From Acidobacteriota bacterium (lineage in GTDB: Bacteria; Acidobacteriota; UBA6911; JACOSC01), in assembly GCA_016179055.1 (NCBI GenBank), contig JACOSC010000075.1:1-61476 (forward strand): a stretch of DNA of 61,476 bases. Direction: 5' to 3'. Every line of letters starts with the position of its first letter. Position 1 is the first letter of the stretch. The notes under the pieces were generated by a model. It saw nothing but the letters and a program-made list of their open reading frames with translations, was not told the origin of the DNA and did no database searches. The position numbers and the translations under genes are program-made. Positions 8,386 through 18,734 of the stretch are shown here, in pieces.

Positions 8386-9360
8386 ATGAGCAGCATTGGG
8401 GACGATCTCAGAAGGCATCGGGAGTCGAAGCGCATCCTTCTGGAACAAGCCGCCCAAGACACTAAAATCGGCACACGCTATCTTAAAGCCATCGAGGAAA
8501 ACCGCTTTGAGATTCTCCCAGGATCCGTATACGCCAAGGCCTATATTCGGCTTTACGCGGTTTTTCTCGGCCTTGATCCGGAAGATCTGTCGCGCCGCTA
8601 CCAAAGCTTAATCACACCAGCGCCCATGGATGTCCTAGTTACTGAGGAGCCAACGCCGTCTGTACGCTATCCGCATCGTCGACCCTACTCTATATCTTCT
8701 ATAGCGGCCGTGCTTCTTATTGCCGCGGGGATTTACATTTCACGGCAGGATAATCCGCGCTGGTTAAAGTTCTTCGATCGTAACGACAGCCGCTATTCTG
8801 ACCAGACCCATTCCAGCAACGTCCGTTTGACGGAGCCGCCAAGAACAATGCCGGTACTGACCACTGACAGCAAACCTACTAATGCCACGCCTGCCGCCCC
8901 AATCGCGCCGGACCAGTCCAGCGACCATACGACTATCGAACGGCAGGTAACCAATCCCCCAGAGGCGGCGGCCGCTAGCCCAGGGAAAGAGCTTCGCTCG
9001 CCCATTGAGATCCATGAGAATCGCTCGCAGGTCGTCCCGGTAACCATACAAAACGAGGATTTGGTTTCATCCCCGACACCAAGCTCTCCATCACTCAATG
9101 GCCTGATGACCTTGGAAGTACTGGCCAATAGTAGGTGCTGGATTGAAGCCTACGCCGATCAAGCCCGTGCGGTCGGAACCGTAATCGATATGGGACAAAA
9201 GCTGGATTTGCATGCGCATAATAGCTTCCTGGTCACGCTGGGAAGCGCGGGGGCCGTGGATTTACGCCTAAACGGCCAGTCCATGAAACGACTGGGACGG
9301 TTAGGCGAAGTTAAGCAGATTACGATTACCGCCGAAAATTATAAAGAATTTCTCCATTAA
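8386..9360 (+). CDS. RodZ-like helix-turn-helix membrane protein (DUF4115 type)
   Basis: RodZ links the MreB cytoskeleton to the cell envelope in rod-shaped bacteria. The 324-residue protein begins with a Cro-type HTH of the HTH_25 kind (IGDDLRRHRESKRILLEQAA, with YLKAIEENRFEILPG and YAKAYIRLYA following, residues 4-66). One membrane segment lies at about 103-118 (ISSIAAVLLIAAGIYI). A Pro/Ser/Thr-rich linker of about 110 residues follows. The C-terminal periplasmic domain (about 238-324, LEVLANSRCWIEAYAD to ITITAENYKEF) matches the DUF4115 beta domain. Length and order agree with RodZ. No mreB is nearby, so the symbol is withheld. Confidence 0.85.
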   Translation: MSSIGDDLRRHRESKRILLEQAAQDTKIGTRYLKAIEENRFEILPGSVYAKAYIRLYAVFLGLDPEDLSRRYQSLITPAPMDVLVTEEPTPSVRYPHRRPYSISSIAAVLLIAAGIYISRQDNPRWLKFFDRNDSRYSDQTHSSNVRLTEPPRTMPVLTTDSKPTNATPAAPIAPDQSSDHTTIERQVTNPPEAAAASPGKELRSPIEIHENRSQVVPVTIQNEDLVSSPTPSSPSLNGLMTLEVLANSRCWIEAYADQARAVGTVIDMGQKLDLHAHNSFLVTLGSAGAVDLRLNGQSMKRLGRLGEVKQITITAENYKEFLH

Positions 9361-9502
9361 GCCTCCCTCGCCAATAGCTCTCATTTCTATTATTGGCATC
9401 CTCCCTCACCGCCACCACCGTAGCAACGCCGCGTACGGAAACAAGATTAAGCGCAACCCTCCCCTCGACGGAATTAATCAAACAATGCTCAGGAAGAGGA
9501 TA

Positions 9503-10105
9503 CTTAAATTCGATCATAAGAAAGCCTGCTCAAAATTAGAGGAAATTAGCAAGTGGGCATGAGGGAGAAAAAATTGGCAAAGGCCTCAGCCGGTTTCTTA
9601 GGGGTTAGTAACACCAGCGACTGGAGTTTGGACATTTGGTATGGATTGGATTGCAGCATACTATCCAAGCTCCAAAGGAGCGAGATATAATAGCCAGGGG
9701 CAAGCGCAGCGCAGCCCCTGGAAAGCAAGTGTCCCCAGCACGCCAGCCCTGTAAGGGCGCACTAATGAAGATCAATTCCTACACCAGCGCCACTCGTTTC
9801 AGGATGAGCTACGCGTCTTGTGCCGGAAAAACGGAGTCGGGTTGGATGAGCGTTTTGTCTGGGGTTGTGGTCGGTAGTTTCGCCGAAGGGTATTGCGCCC
9901 TTTCAGGGCTTATAATTTCTATAGTCTTACAGACCAGGGGCGGCGCTGCGCTTGCCCCTGGCTATTATATCTCGCTCCTGCGGAGCTACGAGAACAAGCT
10001 TCAAGCTATAGCGGGGCGCCGCGTGGACTGCGGCAAATGTCCAAACTTTAGGGGTTGGTAACACCAGCCACTGGACAAACTAAGATCCTTATGATCGAAC
10101 TTCAG
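9503..10105. repeat. Family A element, copy 3
   Basis: This copy runs from CTTAAATTCGATCATAAG to CTTATGATCGAACTTCAG, about 603 bp, longer than the others. It contains the CCAGGGGC/GCCCCTGG hairpins, GCCCTGTAAGGGCGC, AGATCAATTCC and CGCCCTTTCAGGGC words in the same order as copy 1. The phrase 'ggttagtaacaccagc..ctgga' occurs near both ends and forms an extra inverted pair. Its right end touches the ribosome binding site of the gene at 10118. The stretch 9361-9502 upstream shows nothing I can support. Confidence 0.8.
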
Positions 10106-10117
10106 AGAGGATAAGAC

Positions 10118-11110
10118 ATGCGTGACGGTTTGAAAAACGTTCTTGAAGATCAAGACACAAATCCCGACGCGCCGCAGACGGATTTCACGAATAGTGCGCG
10201 TAGCCTCTTAAACACTTTAGAGGAATTGGTAAGCGATGCACTTGGCGCAGACCCGTCTAAGGCCGTAGCCGCTGAGGCCAGCCTCAGAAGCTGGCCGACG
10301 GAGCGCATGGTGACGGCGTTGACGTCCACAGTTGTCAGTGCGCAGACCCTTTCGCATATTGGGCTCGGGCCGGGCTGGAAAGACTCCATACGAGCGGCGG
10401 CGGTATGCCATACGGCTTTCCCCAGCGCGCGGCTGCAAGAGATGTTGAAACAGCCCGATCCTGATACCCAAGAATTGCTCATGGAAAGAGCGCGCCGTCT
10501 GCAGGACGACGGACTGCTCCGCCAAATGCACGCCAGCCCCGCCACGTCGCCGAAAGTTCGAGAGCGGCTCGAGAACCTTATCGTCGAAACGCTGACCGCG
10601 CAGGCCGGCCAAAAGGGACCAACCGAGGAACGTTTTAGCGATGACAAAGTTGATAGTATAAGTGAAGCGGAGAACACGCAGGACAATCCTTCGCGGGAAA
10701 CCATCTTTCAGCGCTTAAATAAAATGACTGTGGCCGGCAAAGTTCGTGCCGCGCTCTTCGGAAGCAAGGAGGAGCGCATGATTTTGGTTAAGAGCATGAA
10801 TCGGATCATCGCCGGCGCCGTTCTTACGAGCCCAAAGACTTCCGACACGGAAGTGGAGCTTATCTCACAAATGCGAAATGTCCACCTCGACGTCCTCACG
10901 ACCATCGCCATTACGCCGGCGTGGTCCAGAAAGCGCACCATTGCACTTAATTTAATTCGTAATCCACGCACGCCGGTAGCGTTGTCTCTAAGATTGCTAA
11001 AGCAGATCACTTCGCGCGATATGCAATTTGTAGCGCGCGACCGAGGGATACCGGAGGTGATACGTCGAACGGCTACGCGCGCCGTGCTTGCGGCAAAGAA
11101 GCGTGAATGA
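10118..11110 (+). CDS. Conserved helical protein of unknown function
   Basis: The 330-residue product has no signal peptide and no membrane segment and appears almost all alpha-helical. Residues about 20-165 form one helical block. After a polar linker (about 170-200), a second block (about 205-330) contains KVRAALFGSKEERMILVKS, then DTEVELISQMRNVHLDVLTTIA, then ALNLIRNPRTPVALSLRLL and ARDRGIPEVIRRTA. I recognise the second block as resembling a helical repeat family seen in uncharacterised proteins of delta-proteobacteria and relatives, related in style to DUF2336/leucine-rich-repeat-variant units, but no function is known to me. A GAGAGGATAAGAC ribosome binding site precedes the ATG and abuts the end of a family A repeat. 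Convergent gene at 11175. Confidence 0.75.
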   Translation: MRDGLKNVLEDQDTNPDAPQTDFTNSARSLLNTLEELVSDALGADPSKAVAAEASLRSWPTERMVTALTSTVVSAQTLSHIGLGPGWKDSIRAAAVCHTAFPSARLQEMLKQPDPDTQELLMERARRLQDDGLLRQMHASPATSPKVRERLENLIVETLTAQAGQKGPTEERFSDDKVDSISEAENTQDNPSRETIFQRLNKMTVAGKVRAALFGSKEERMILVKSMNRIIAGAVLTSPKTSDTEVELISQMRNVHLDVLTTIAITPAWSRKRTIALNLIRNPRTPVALSLRLLKQITSRDMQFVARDRGIPEVIRRTATRAVLAAKKRE

Positions 11111-11174
11111 ATGGCCGCAGGCGCTTCGCGCAGGCCCTGTGGCGTCTTGCCTATGCACCGGCCAAGGAAGCGGA

Positions 11175-11678
11175 CTATTCCGTATACGAGTGCCCCGACC
11201 AAGAAAGTCGCACATGACCAGCTTGAAAGCGACCCCGGGATGGATCGTTCGGCACCCTCATCAATAGATCGTAATAGCCGTGGGTCCGACTTTGTAGAAC
11301 TCCCAATATCTGTCCTTGGGCGATGGCCGACCAGGCCCGTCCACGGCCGGAGAAGACAGTTACATTCGGCAGCGAGCGCGGGTCGGTAAAGCGGAGCACG
11401 AAGTATTCAACGGTCCCGTCTTGATTCAAATCGAAAGATCGTACGATGATTCCCTGTCGTGAGTCATCGGACGACATCTTCAATTCATTCGGCCAATCCG
11501 GCGGGGCCACGAGGGGAAGCGTCGCTAGCGGATTGAATCCATGCGTTGAAGCTCTTTTAAAATAGATTCCCAAGCTCAGGATCGTTAATGCGAATACCAG
11601 CACGCCCATCATCACCCAGGGGCGGGGCAGATCGTTCGAGGGCCGTCCATTTTTCTTTTCGGAATTGGACTCGCGCAT
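11175..11678 (-). CDS. Hypothetical single-pass membrane protein
   Basis: The 167-residue product has a charged N-terminus (about 1-20), one membrane helix at about 22-42 (PWVMMGVLVFALTILSLGIYF) and an extracytoplasmic domain. That domain contains FDLNQDGTVEYFVLRFTDP, an EF-like or FG-GAP-like DxNxDGxxE stretch often seen in secreted proteins that hold a VCBS/FG-GAP repeat. I do not recognise the whole protein. It overlaps no other gene and is convergent with the helical protein that ends at 11110. Confidence 0.6.
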   Translation of the reverse strand: MRESNSEKKNGRPSNDLPRPWVMMGVLVFALTILSLGIYFKRASTHGFNPLATLPLVAPPDWPNELKMSSDDSRQGIIVRSFDLNQDGTVEYFVLRFTDPRSLPNVTVFSGRGRAWSAIAQGQILGVLQSRTHGYYDLLMRVPNDPSRGRFQAGHVRLSWSGHSYTE

Positions 11679-11929
11679 CAGACCTATTTCCTACGAACGG
11701 GATCAGCCCTTTAATGGCCTACACGTACTTCGCGTTCATTGGCGTTCATTAGCAGTTCTAACCGCGAATACACGCGAATTAACGCTGACCCGGACGAGCC
11801 GGAACGACTCAAGTAAAATTCAAAAAGTTTGAGGCGCTGGAAAACCGTCAAATACCCGCATGACTAAACCACTACCGGCTAAAAGTCGCCAGAATCGCCA
11901 TGGGTAGTATTTTCCAGGATCGACGAGAT

Positions 11930-12364
11930 TTATCGGCGATTCGTCTTCCGCAAAACCCGATCGCCATCCAGTGAAAGGATTCGCCCGCTGCCGGCCGTGC
12001 AAAGCGCCAATTGCGCCCCCAGAATCGCGAAATTCTTTATGAGCGGTCCGAGCGGATGATACATCAAATCGGGATAACCAATGATTAGAAACGTGGTGAA
12101 CCCAATCACCATGATGGACTGCAAGCCGGCCGCCAACCGCGTACGAAACCCAAACAATACGCACGCGCCAAGGACAATCTCGATAACACCAAGGACAGGT
12201 ACCCAGGGCTTTACGTTGATAGAGCTCGGCAGCAGCCGCGTGCCCATCACAAGGTCGACAAGTTCATGGGGAGAAAATCGAATCTTAGTAGCCCCTTCCC
12301 ACAGCCATAGAAAACCGAGGCCCAATCTGAGAAATAACGGCACAACATCGTTGCTGACGTTCAT
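11930..12364 (-). CDS. DoxX-family membrane protein
   Basis: The ~144-residue protein has four predicted membrane segments. It shows the DoxX pattern LRLGLGFLWLWEGATKI near the start and VLGVIEIVLGACVLFGFRTRLAAGLQSIMVIGFTTFLIIGYPDLMYHPLGPLIKNFAILGAQLAL, which I quote only as family-typical spacing of GFRT, P and KN motifs. DoxX relatives are poorly characterised; some act with thiosulfate oxidation or oxidoreductases. The ATG at 12364 is chosen because the earlier in-frame start is a TTG with no ribosome binding site. It precedes a small two-helix membrane protein on the same strand. Confidence 0.75.
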   Translation of the reverse strand: MNVSNDVVPLFLRLGLGFLWLWEGATKIRFSPHELVDLVMGTRLLPSSINVKPWVPVLGVIEIVLGACVLFGFRTRLAAGLQSIMVIGFTTFLIIGYPDLMYHPLGPLIKNFAILGAQLALCTAGSGRILSLDGDRVLRKTNRR

Positions 12365-12412
12365 AATTACAATCCGCAAAACCTTCTTAGGATAATCCGG
12401 AGTAAGGGCGCC

Positions 12413-12577
12413 TCAACGATAGCCCCCTTGAACAAACCGACCCAGATAGAACACGGCAATACCGATTATCGCCTTTTTCAACATGGGACCCATATCCCCA
12501 AAATGCATAATCAGCGAATGCGCAGTCACCACCAGACCGATTAATTGAAGGCCTCGTCCAAGATAATATCGGACCAC
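12413..12577 (-). CDS. Small two-helix membrane protein
   Basis: A GTG start at 12577 is preceded by AGGAGG with five bases between, which argues for this start rather than an in-frame ATG 45 bases upstream. The 54-residue product (VVRYYLGRGLQLIGLVVTAH at the N-terminus) has two hydrophobic stretches, about 7-24 and 35-49, and a short basic tail. Proteins of this size and type ('GRxLQxxG...AxxMxFG', then a second helix 'xKxxxxGxxxFYxGR') are common next to membrane genes in environmental genomes and have no known function. It lies upstream of the doxX-like gene on the same strand, so the two may form a small operon. Confidence 0.65.
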   Translation of the reverse strand: MVRYYLGRGLQLIGLVVTAHSLIMHFGDMGPMLKKAIIGIAVFYLGRFVQGGYR

Positions 12578-12675
12578 GACTTCCTCCTGACAGCGTATCG
12601 ATGCAAGTATAGCACAGGCCATTGGAGTTGGAGGGTCGCTCTAATGAAAGAGAAGGCCACAGGGGAGGCGCCGCG

Positions 12676-13962
12676 CTAGTTTTCGGTGAGCTGTTTGAGG
12701 AGAAAATCCCACTCCTGCTCCAGAGTCGGCCAAGGCACTCCGAGCGATTGGGCGAGCCGGCTGGAGACGGGCTCCGGGGAACGCGCGTTGAAGTCTTGGT
12801 CATTCGGCCATTGGCGCAACACATTGAAAAAGTTTTCCCGGTGGCTGGACATAAGCGAATAGACTAGCAGCCATGACTGCGAATAGGCCGCCTTGACCCA
12901 AGTTGGCTCGCCGGCGACAAAGCCTCGGGCGCTCTGAAACTGAACCAAGTCGCGCCAGGGAATAGTCTTGTTCTCGGCGACTAGCGCTTTCAAATCTTGT
13001 ATGCGGTATGGATTTGGTTTCCCGATGGTGGGCGTCTCGCAGTAGGCGGCCATACCTTCCTCCAACCACGAAATGCGAAACCGAGATTTCAGTACACCAT
13101 AGCTATGAAATAATTGATGAGCCGCTTCATGGCGAATGACCATATAAGTATATTCCAAACCGCGGCTCTCAAGCAGGCGGAGCTCTGCCTCAATCGCCGG
13201 GGGTATCCCACCGGGAGTGGCTAGCCACTTGCGGCGAAGATTGGCTATCTTGCCCTGTAATTCCTTAAGGTCTTCCGAAGCGGTCTGATTGAACAAGACC
13301 AGCCGGCTCTTCTCAATCGAATAGAAACCGGAAGCGGATTCCATGAGGGGCATCTCCTTGGCGGCGTAACGGCGGAAGGCTTCTTGATCGCCAAAGAATA
13401 CAATGTGGACGGCTAGGGGAGACTGAGCCGGCCCGACCCAATCGGCAAACGTGGAGTAGAACTGCCTATATAGATCTTCCAGAGCATCCATAGCGTTACG
13501 AACCAAAAAATAGGATTCGTCCGTTACCACGGAGTACGGCGGGCGCTTAAAAAACTTCAAGCCGGGAAATTCCATCTTTAGCTTCACATCTTCGGCGGTG
13601 ATGACCAGTACCGGCAAGGCTTCCACGCTTAAGATCTCGGACTTACTGTAGGGAACCGATAGGTAGTTCTGGGGACCAAATGATTGCTTGAGAGTTATTG
13701 TTGTATTGGTCTCTTCAACGATAATGCCTTCTACCGCGCGACTGTTCTTGAGCCGTAAGCGATGCGTGGGAGAGAAAGCGGTGAGATCATCGGCCATGGC
13801 CTTACGAACCTTTTCCTCTTGAGGGGAGAGCGGCGCCGGCGCCGGCGGCCGCCTCGATTGAGAAAATAGCTCACTGCGCAATAGGGCGAGTCCGAAAAAT
13901 AGAATTCCGCCCACGCCTACAACGGCGAGAAGCAATCGTCGAGAGCTTGAAACTGCAACCAT
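12676..13962 (-). CDS. Membrane-anchored peptidase MA-like (DUF1570-type) protein
   Basis: The 428-residue protein begins with an N-terminal membrane anchor or signal (about 9-28, LLLAVVGVGGILFFGLALL). The catalytic-looking centre reads VIRHEAAHQLFHSYG, an HExxH zinc site, followed about 25 residues later by SWLEEGMAAYCE, the third-ligand glutamate helix of gluzincins. This arrangement fits the peptidase MA/DUF1570 family. A middle segment with FFGDQEAFRRYAAKEMP resembles the family too. The substrate is unknown. A CAGGA site precedes the ATG at 13962. A long gap separates it from enolase, whose stop lies at 14084. Confidence 0.8.
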   Translation of the reverse strand: MVAVSSSRRLLLAVVGVGGILFFGLALLRSELFSQSRRPPAPAPLSPQEEKVRKAMADDLTAFSPTHRLRLKNSRAVEGIIVEETNTTITLKQSFGPQNYLSVPYSKSEILSVEALPVLVITAEDVKLKMEFPGLKFFKRPPYSVVTDESYFLVRNAMDALEDLYRQFYSTFADWVGPAQSPLAVHIVFFGDQEAFRRYAAKEMPLMESASGFYSIEKSRLVLFNQTASEDLKELQGKIANLRRKWLATPGGIPPAIEAELRLLESRGLEYTYMVIRHEAAHQLFHSYGVLKSRFRISWLEEGMAAYCETPTIGKPNPYRIQDLKALVAENKTIPWRDLVQFQSARGFVAGEPTWVKAAYSQSWLLVYSLMSSHRENFFNVLRQWPNDQDFNARSPEPVSSRLAQSLGVPWPTLEQEWDFLLKQLTEN

Positions 13963-14083
13963 TTTGTTCCTGAGGAAAGGGCGACCTATTAACTTAAAGA
14001 CGGCGCAGGGAAGCTTTTGAACTCTAGGGAGGAAGGCGAAAACCCATCGAATCGGGATGAATCACTTCCTGTCGCGGCCGGCC

Positions 14084-15562
<1,479 letters not shown>

Positions 15563-15583
15563 TCACGTCGGTAGGACCGTCGT

Positions 15584-16606
15584 TTAGCCTCGCCATGGCG
15601 TTCGTTGGCGACGTGCTTGTGCCTGTAACACGGTGATGGCCGCCGCGTTCACAATATCTTCCGCGCTACAGCCACGCGATAAATCATTGGCCGGTTTATC
15701 CAACCCTTGCAGGATTGGACCAATGGCCTGAGCATGCGCTAAACGCTCAACCAGTTTATATCCAATGTTGCCGGAATTCAAATCGGGAAAGACCAGCGTA
15801 TTAGCTTTCCCGCGCAGTAAGCTGTTGGGGGCCTTGGCGGTCGCCACTTCCGGCAACAGGGCCGCATCGACTTGCAGCTCGCCATCAACAAGGATTTCCG
15901 GGGCGCGGGCTCGCACCGTGCGCAATGCGTCAATCACTTTGTCGGCCAGCGGATCCTTAGCGCTGCCGTGGGTAGAGAATGAAAGCAGCGCCACACGCGG
16001 CTCGCAATCCAGAAATAATCGGGCGCTGGCCGCCGCGCTGAGGGCAATTTCCGCCAGTTGCACGGCGTTCGGATTGGGAACCACGCCGCAATCCGAAAAC
16101 ACCAGAGCGCCCTCCTCGCCAAACCGCTGATCGGGAACAACCATCAGGAAGAAGCTGGATACCAGCGAAAAACCCGGCTGCAGGCCGATACAGTGCAGAG
16201 CGGCCCGCACCGTGACCGCAGTCGTATTGCGCGCTCCCGCCACCGACCCGTCAACGTCGCCGGCGCCCACCATCATGTCGCCAAAATAGAGCGGATTGGT
16301 TATGGTTTGCTTGGCCTCGTCCCATGTGATTCCCTTGGACCGGCGTCGCTCATAAAAAAGTCGTATATATTTTTCCGCGCGGGAGGTCGTGGCGGGGTCA
16401 ATAATTTCTGCGTTGGAAATATCGAGAGCTTTTTCGCGGGCCAGGCGATGGATCTTTTCCGGCGTTCCGAGGATTACGAGGTCCGCCAGTTTCTGTTGTA
16501 GGATCTTGGCCGCCGCTTCTATCGTCCGCTCATCCTGACCTTCAGGCAACACAATTCGGCAGGGGGCGGCCCGCGCCCGTTGCCGAATCCTCGCTAGAAT
16601 ATCCAT
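15584..16606 (-). CDS. pta: Phosphate acetyltransferase
   Basis: Pta converts acetyl-CoA and phosphate to acetyl phosphate and CoA. The 340-residue product starts [24 protein letters not shown], the family opening, and contains [57 protein letters not shown] and [18 protein letters not shown], the conserved PTA_PTB core. Its length fits the short single-domain Pta. No ackA is seen in the window, so acetate formation from this locus alone is not shown. It is the upstream neighbour of eno on the same strand. Confidence 0.95.
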   Translation of the reverse strand: MDILARIRQRARAAPCRIVLPEGQDERTIEAAAKILQQKLADLVILGTPEKIHRLAREKALDISNAEIIDPATTSRAEKYIRLFYERRRSKGITWDEAKQTITNPLYFGDMMVGAGDVDGSVAGARNTTAVTVRAALHCIGLQPGFSLVSSFFLMVVPDQRFGEEGALVFSDCGVVPNPNAVQLAEIALSAAASARLFLDCEPRVALLSFSTHGSAKDPLADKVIDALRTVRARAPEILVDGELQVDAALLPEVATAKAPNSLLRGKANTLVFPDLNSGNIGYKLVERLAHAQAIGPILQGLDKPANDLSRGCSAEDIVNAAAITVLQAQARRQRTPWRG

Positions 16607-16965
16607 AAGAACTCCGTTGTGCGATTCGACCTTTCTTATAGCATGTAATTATATAAATGTCGAGGGCGAGAGGAATCCGGCAAGAAGTCCTGTTATGGTT
16701 TCCTCCGTTCCCATTTCGCCCCGGCGTTCCTTTGATGAAATCCTCAATTAATGACTATAGCGGTGACTTTCAAGGCACGGTAGGTCCGGCGGCGGAAATC
16801 CTTTTTGTGTCTTCGTGTCTTTGTGGTTAAATGAATCCTACCATAAATATACAAAACCATCGCCAGAAAATACTCCTGGTTGATTCAAACCAAAAACAAA
16901 TTTGACTCACACTACGGCGCGGGCCATTCATTGCAAAGCGAGAAAACTGTGGTTAAAATATCTTT
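16607..16965. other. Intergenic region with divergent genes and a fossil repeat
   Basis: The gap separates the divergent pta and gmhA-like genes. Near 16806-16830 it contains the phrase TTTGTGTCTTCGTGTCTTTG, a low-complexity GTGTCTT tandem I associate with decayed interspersed repeats in environmental bacterial genomes. The only promoter I can support is the one at 16931-16959. Confidence 0.4.
16931..16959 (+). promoter_or_regulatory. Candidate sigma70 promoter for the gmhA-like gene
   Basis: TTGCAA at 16931-16936 and TAAAAT at 16954-16959 are separated by 17 bases. The -10 box ends 6 bases before the GTG start at 16966, so transcription would begin at or beside the start codon and the message would be leaderless. 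No ribosome binding site is visible before that GTG, which fits. Confidence 0.5.
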
Positions 16966-17589
16966 GTGGGTAGAGATGCCGGCCATATCAAAGAACTTAT
17001 TCAGGCAAGCATTCGTGAAAGTCTGTCGCTCAAAGAGAGATTCTTTGCGGAAAACCTGGAACGATTAGTCCGCGTGGGCGATGTGCTGATCGAAGCGTTA
17101 CGCCACGGCCATAAGATTTTCCTTTTCGGCAACGGCGGCAGCGCCGCCGATGCGCAACATATCGCCGCCGAACTGGTGAATCATTTTGAAGTGACTCGCC
17201 GCGGGTTGCCGGCCTTGGCCTTGACCACTGACGCCTCCGCGCTGACTTCAATCGGCAATGACCTGGGCTTTGAGCAGATCTTTAGCCGTCAGATTGAGGC
17301 CCTGGGTCAGGCCGGCGACGTCGCCATCGGGATTAGCACCAGCGGCCGCTCGCCCAATGTCGTGCGCGCGCTCGAGTCCGCCAAATCGATGGGTCTGGTA
17401 ACCGTGGGACTGACCGGAAGAGACGGCGGGCCCATAGCGGCGCAGGTGGACTACACTATCAATGTTCCGCACGCCTCTACTGCGCGAGTGCAAGAGGTCC
17501 ATGGCATGATCGGCCATATATTGTCTCTGGTCATCGACCAGGCATTCTCGGCGGGCGAGCGAAGCCTTACTAGCCCACGTTTGAAATAA
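16966..17589 (+). CDS. gmhA: SIS-domain phosphosugar isomerase, GmhA-like
   Basis: GmhA converts sedoheptulose 7-phosphate to heptose 7-phosphate for LPS core. The 207-residue SIS protein has FLFGNGGSAADAQHIAAELVNHF, then LGFEQIFSRQIEALGQAGDVAIGISTSGRSPNV and VTVGLTGRDGG, with an ending HASTARVQEVHGMIGHILSLVID, all in the GmhA/DiaA arrangement. The GTG at 16966 is the best-placed start, but there is no ribosome binding site. The gene heads a plus-strand run leading to waaA and lpxK, which agrees with an LPS role. A DiaA-like function cannot be excluded from sequence alone. Confidence 0.85.
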   Translation: MGRDAGHIKELIQASIRESLSLKERFFAENLERLVRVGDVLIEALRHGHKIFLFGNGGSAADAQHIAAELVNHFEVTRRGLPALALTTDASALTSIGNDLGFEQIFSRQIEALGQAGDVAIGISTSGRSPNVVRALESAKSMGLVTVGLTGRDGGPIAAQVDYTINVPHASTARVQEVHGMIGHILSLVIDQAFSAGERSLTSPRLK

Positions 17590-17676
17590 GCCCGCGGCCT
17601 TCTTGGCTCTGCCGATTACCGTTGTCAGTCGTCAGTGGTTAGTGGCCCAACCGACTACGAACCGAAGGGTTTCATT

Positions 17677-18630
17677 ATGTCTGTATACCCAATCAAACCA
17701 TTCGACCTATCTAAGGTTAGGACCTATCCGCTGCGCGACCGCCCCAGCAAAGTGTGTTACTCCAGCTTCGCGCGCACTTTTCACAAAGGCGGTTCGTTTT
17801 TGGATTTCCTGGCGAGTCTTCCTGAGATACTGGCCGGAGCGGATCTGCGCGCGCTCATCACCGCGTTGGCCGAGGCTAAGAGCCACGGGCGCGCTATTCT
17901 TTGGGGGTTAGGCGGACATGTTATTAAGGTGGGTCTAGGACCGACACTCATCGATTTGATGACCCATGGGTTTGTTTCAGGTTTGGCCATCAATGGGTCC
18001 GCCATGATCCATGATTTTGAGATTGCGCTGGTTGGGGCTACCTCTGAAGATGTGGAGGCCGAGCTGGGCCATGGACGGTTCGGGATGGCGGAAGAAACCG
18101 GCCGGTTCATCAATGAAGCCATCAACGCCGGTTTCCTCCAAGGGCTTGGCCTGGGTGAATCGGTGGGCAGATTTCTAGCTTCATTAAAACCGGAGTTCGC
18201 CGATTACAGTTTGCTGGCACAGGCTTATCGGCTCGGAATCCCTGTGACGGTTCACTTGGCCATCGGGACCGACATTATAAATAACCATCCGACGACCAAC
18301 GGCGCCGCCCTCGGGGAAGGCAGTCATATCGATTTTCGCTTGTTCTCCACTCTGGTGGAAGAGATCCACAACGGCGGCGTTTATCTCAATGTAGGTTCTG
18401 CGGTAGTTTTACCCGAGGTGTTTCTTAAAGCGGTCACGCTTGTCCGCAATGCCGGCGCTTCGCTCGAGCGGTTTACCACAGTCAATTTGGATTTCGTTCA
18501 ACACTATCGTCCTACCCAAAATGTCGTGAAGCGGCCTACCAAGAACAGTGGGCAAGGATTGGCTCTTACCGGACATCATGAGATTTTGATCCCGCTCATC
18601 GCCGCCGCTTTAATTGAGAAGTGCCACTAG
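17677..18630 (+). CDS. Deoxyhypusine synthase-like protein
   Basis: The protein is 317 residues from the ATG at 17677, which has a GAAGGG site upstream. It resembles the deoxyhypusine synthase superfamily by several blocks: INGSAMIHDFEIALVGATSEDVE near 105-127, GRFGMAEETGRFINEAI, and a C-terminal stretch where NVVKRPTK (282-289) precedes GLALTGHHEILIPLIAAAL. In the eukaryotic enzyme the catalytic lysine sits in a VSWGK motif just before VYADASLVFPLLVA, so Lys285 or Lys289 may be equivalent. Bacteria lack eIF5A, so the true substrate is unknown; a polyamine-related reaction is a guess. It lies between gmhA and tsaE on the same strand. Confidence 0.7.
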   Translation: MSVYPIKPFDLSKVRTYPLRDRPSKVCYSSFARTFHKGGSFLDFLASLPEILAGADLRALITALAEAKSHGRAILWGLGGHVIKVGLGPTLIDLMTHGFVSGLAINGSAMIHDFEIALVGATSEDVEAELGHGRFGMAEETGRFINEAINAGFLQGLGLGESVGRFLASLKPEFADYSLLAQAYRLGIPVTVHLAIGTDIINNHPTTNGAALGEGSHIDFRLFSTLVEEIHNGGVYLNVGSAVVLPEVFLKAVTLVRNAGASLERFTTVNLDFVQHYRPTQNVVKRPTKNSGQGLALTGHHEILIPLIAAALIEKCH

Positions 18631-18734
18631 CAAGGGCGGCGAAGGGAGCCAGACGGCGGAAATCCTACCTTAGAATAATTTGAGGAGTCTCCTTACACTG
18701 GAATAGGCCAACGTCGCCGGCCGGTATAGTAAGC

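Noticed and set aside
11720-11800. GCGTTCATTGGCGTTCATTAGC-like and CGCGAATACACGCGAATTAACGC-like phrases
   Set aside because: These are short fossil repeat words often met in environmental genomes. They show no defined ends here, so they were not listed as an element.
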